A stretch of DNA of 45,225 nucleotides, taken from a virus. The notes beneath the pieces were generated by a model. It worked only from the letters and a program-made list of their open reading frames with translations, did no database searches and was not told the origin of the DNA. A program made the position numbers and the translations under genes. The stretch is taken from positions 1-45,225 of IMG/VR virus record IMGVR_UViG_3300031576_001130, one strand, 5' to 3'. Shown here one piece after another: positions 44,386-45,225 of this stretch (position 1 is its first letter; every line of letters begins with the position of its first letter).

Positions 44386-44881
44386 CCGCGTCGAGGAAGC
44401 GCTGGAGGACGTATGGAGCCACATCCGTGAGCTGCAAGTGGATGCCGCTGGGCACGTTGCGCATGAGGCGCAGATGATGTCTCAGATCCAGAAGTCGATC
44501 GACGCTCTGACGGTGGCCGTGCGCGGCGACGACAACGGCCGCCTCGGCCTTGTGCGACGGCAGGATCAGCTTGAGAAAACCCTGGCCGATGTGGTACGGC
44601 AGATGGGCGAGCGCTTCCGGCAGCTCACGGAGAAGCTGGCAGCGGTTCAGCGCGAGGTCAGCGCCGCGCGAGAGGAGGCGGCCCTCGCCATTGCGGATGC
44701 CGCCGCGGCGGCTGCTTCGGCCAAGGCCACTGCTGCGGCCCAGCGTGCGGGACCCGCGCGAGAACCCCCAAAAAAGCGCTCGCCACTGTGGAAGACCATC
44801 AACCTGATGATTCAGAACTGGCCGGGGATCCTCACGGGGCTGGCGGCGATCCTCGCGCAGGTGCTGGGTAAGGGCCAATGA
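44366..44881 (+). CDS. Coiled-coil protein with C-terminal membrane segment (XhlA-like?)
   Basis: A 171-residue protein. A long coiled coil (about 1-120: RVEEALEDVWSHIRELQ, LVRRQDQLEKTLADVVRQMGERFRQLTEKLAAVQREVS) is followed by an Ala-rich stretch, a basic patch (PPKKRSPLWK) and a terminal hydrophobic helix (NWPGILTGLAAILAQVL). The layout recalls XhlA/hemolysin-type accessory proteins beside holins. Probably acts at the inner membrane in lysis. Confidence 0.5.
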   Translation: MEDRRINRVEEALEDVWSHIRELQVDAAGHVAHEAQMMSQIQKSIDALTVAVRGDDNGRLGLVRRQDQLEKTLADVVRQMGERFRQLTEKLAAVQREVSAAREEAALAIADAAAAAASAKATAAAQRAGPAREPPKKRSPLWKTINLMIQNWPGILTGLAAILAQVLGKGQ

Positions 44882-44901
44882 CCTTGAAAGGAGAATCTTC
44901 G

Positions 44902-45123
44902 ATGAACACGACCAAGGCTCTCGGATGGATCCTGCTCCTGTGCGTCCTCGTTTTCCTCGGCTTCGTCGCGGGGCAGTGCGAGTTCGGCGCGGATGCGGCA
45001 GCTCCGCTGCGCGCCTGCAGCGTCTGCGCTGAGAGTTGCTGCCCGAAGACGCGCAACTGCTCCTGCCTCCACACCGACACCTGCTCCTGCGTGCGGCCAG
45101 AGGATGTGCCGGCGGTCAGGTAG
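44902..45123 (+). CDS. Cys-rich membrane-anchored or secreted peptide
   Basis: A 73-residue peptide. ATG 44902 is preferred for its GAAAGGAG ribosome site; ATG 44878 overlaps the previous stop and is less well placed. An N-terminal hydrophobic helix (about 8-25) is a membrane anchor or signal peptide. The ~48 residues after it contain nine Cys, mostly as CxxC, CC or CxC (ACSVCAESCCPK, NCSCLHTDTCSC). Metal binding or a disulfide knot are both possible. It lies where lambda-like phages carry lysis accessory (spanin) genes. It is not recognised as one. Confidence 0.6.
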   Translation: MNTTKALGWILLLCVLVFLGFVAGQCEFGADAAAPLRACSVCAESCCPKTRNCSCLHTDTCSCVRPEDVPAVR

Positions 45124-45225
45124 AGCCCGAAACCATTCAGGGGCCGGGGCAACATCCGCCGGTCGTTTGCACATCGACCGAACCGACAAGGGCCTGATCC
45201 ACTTCACCCGTGCCGACGATGTTGC
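44972..45225. repeat. Terminal direct repeat, right copy (circular overlap)
   Basis: Second copy of the 254-bp terminal repeat. It contains the 3' part of the Cys-rich peptide gene and the 3' end of the leftward dockerin gene, which is complete at 166-1029. The single silent mismatch suggests a mixed population or a base-call error rather than two functional copies. Confidence 0.95.
45137..45225 (-). CDS. Dockerin/YadA-head-like protein, 3' end only (repeat copy)
   Basis: The last ~28 codons of the leftward gene that is complete at 166-1029, present again because the window repeats 254 bp. It is identical to the left copy in this part. It is not a separate gene on the circular molecule. Confidence 0.85.
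   Translation of the reverse strand, partial: NIVGTGEVDQALVGSVDVQTTGGCCPGP

Overview
This window looks like the complete genome of a temperate, GC-rich siphovirus. The last 254 bases (44972-45225) repeat the first 254 with one silent mismatch, so the sequence closes into a circle of about 44,971 bp. The structural genes follow the lambda order (terminase, gpW-like, portal, protease/capsid, neck, tail tube, frameshifted tail chaperones, tape measure, gpM/L/K/J-like tip, fibres). A tyrosine integrase and a leftward regulatory cluster suggest lysogeny. The likely host is a planctomycete or a similar environmental bacterium. This is an inference from two secreted dockerin-repeat proteins of a style common in Planctomycetota (DxNxDGxxxxxD followed by a LFxGGPAPP-like tail).

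Layout. (1) 1-2502: accessory region with two divergent secreted dockerin-type genes and two leftward genes of unknown function. (2) 2615-4588: small ORF, integrase, then leftward WYL-domain and small ribbon-helix-helix-like genes and a complete tRNA-Gly(CCC). A palindromic operator lies inside the promoter of the small gene. (3) 4589-5105: gene-free, hairpin-rich region between the leftward and rightward units, probably the lysis/lysogeny switch. (4) 5106-14995: dense rightward early operon. It holds many small Cys-motif proteins, a possible annealing protein, a RusA-like resolvase, a replication initiator-like gene carrying iteron-like repeats, a PD-(D/E)XK-like nuclease and a beta-class DNA methyltransferase. 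A strong terminator lies at 15111-15143. (5) 15180-19403: virion-like genes placed before the terminase and ending at a second strong terminator. They include a 575-residue protein with about 15 WGW repeats. (6) 19587-34840: packaging, head and tail genes. (7) 34837-45123: gpJ-like tip protein, fibres, a heparinase-II/III-like putative polysaccharide lyase, a LamG-like protein, a holin-like membrane protein and a Cys-rich membrane-anchored peptide. I recognise no classical endolysin.

Most notable: the WGW repeat protein, whose motif recurs at the C-terminus of the NlpC/P60 tail peptidase; an in-frame UGA at a probable Fe-S cysteine position of the gpL-like protein, followed by a hairpin; an fn3 domain whose halves sit in two different genes; a well-formed -1 frameshift site; an internal ribosome site inside the protease-capsid fusion; and origin-like 12-bp iterons inside the replication gene.
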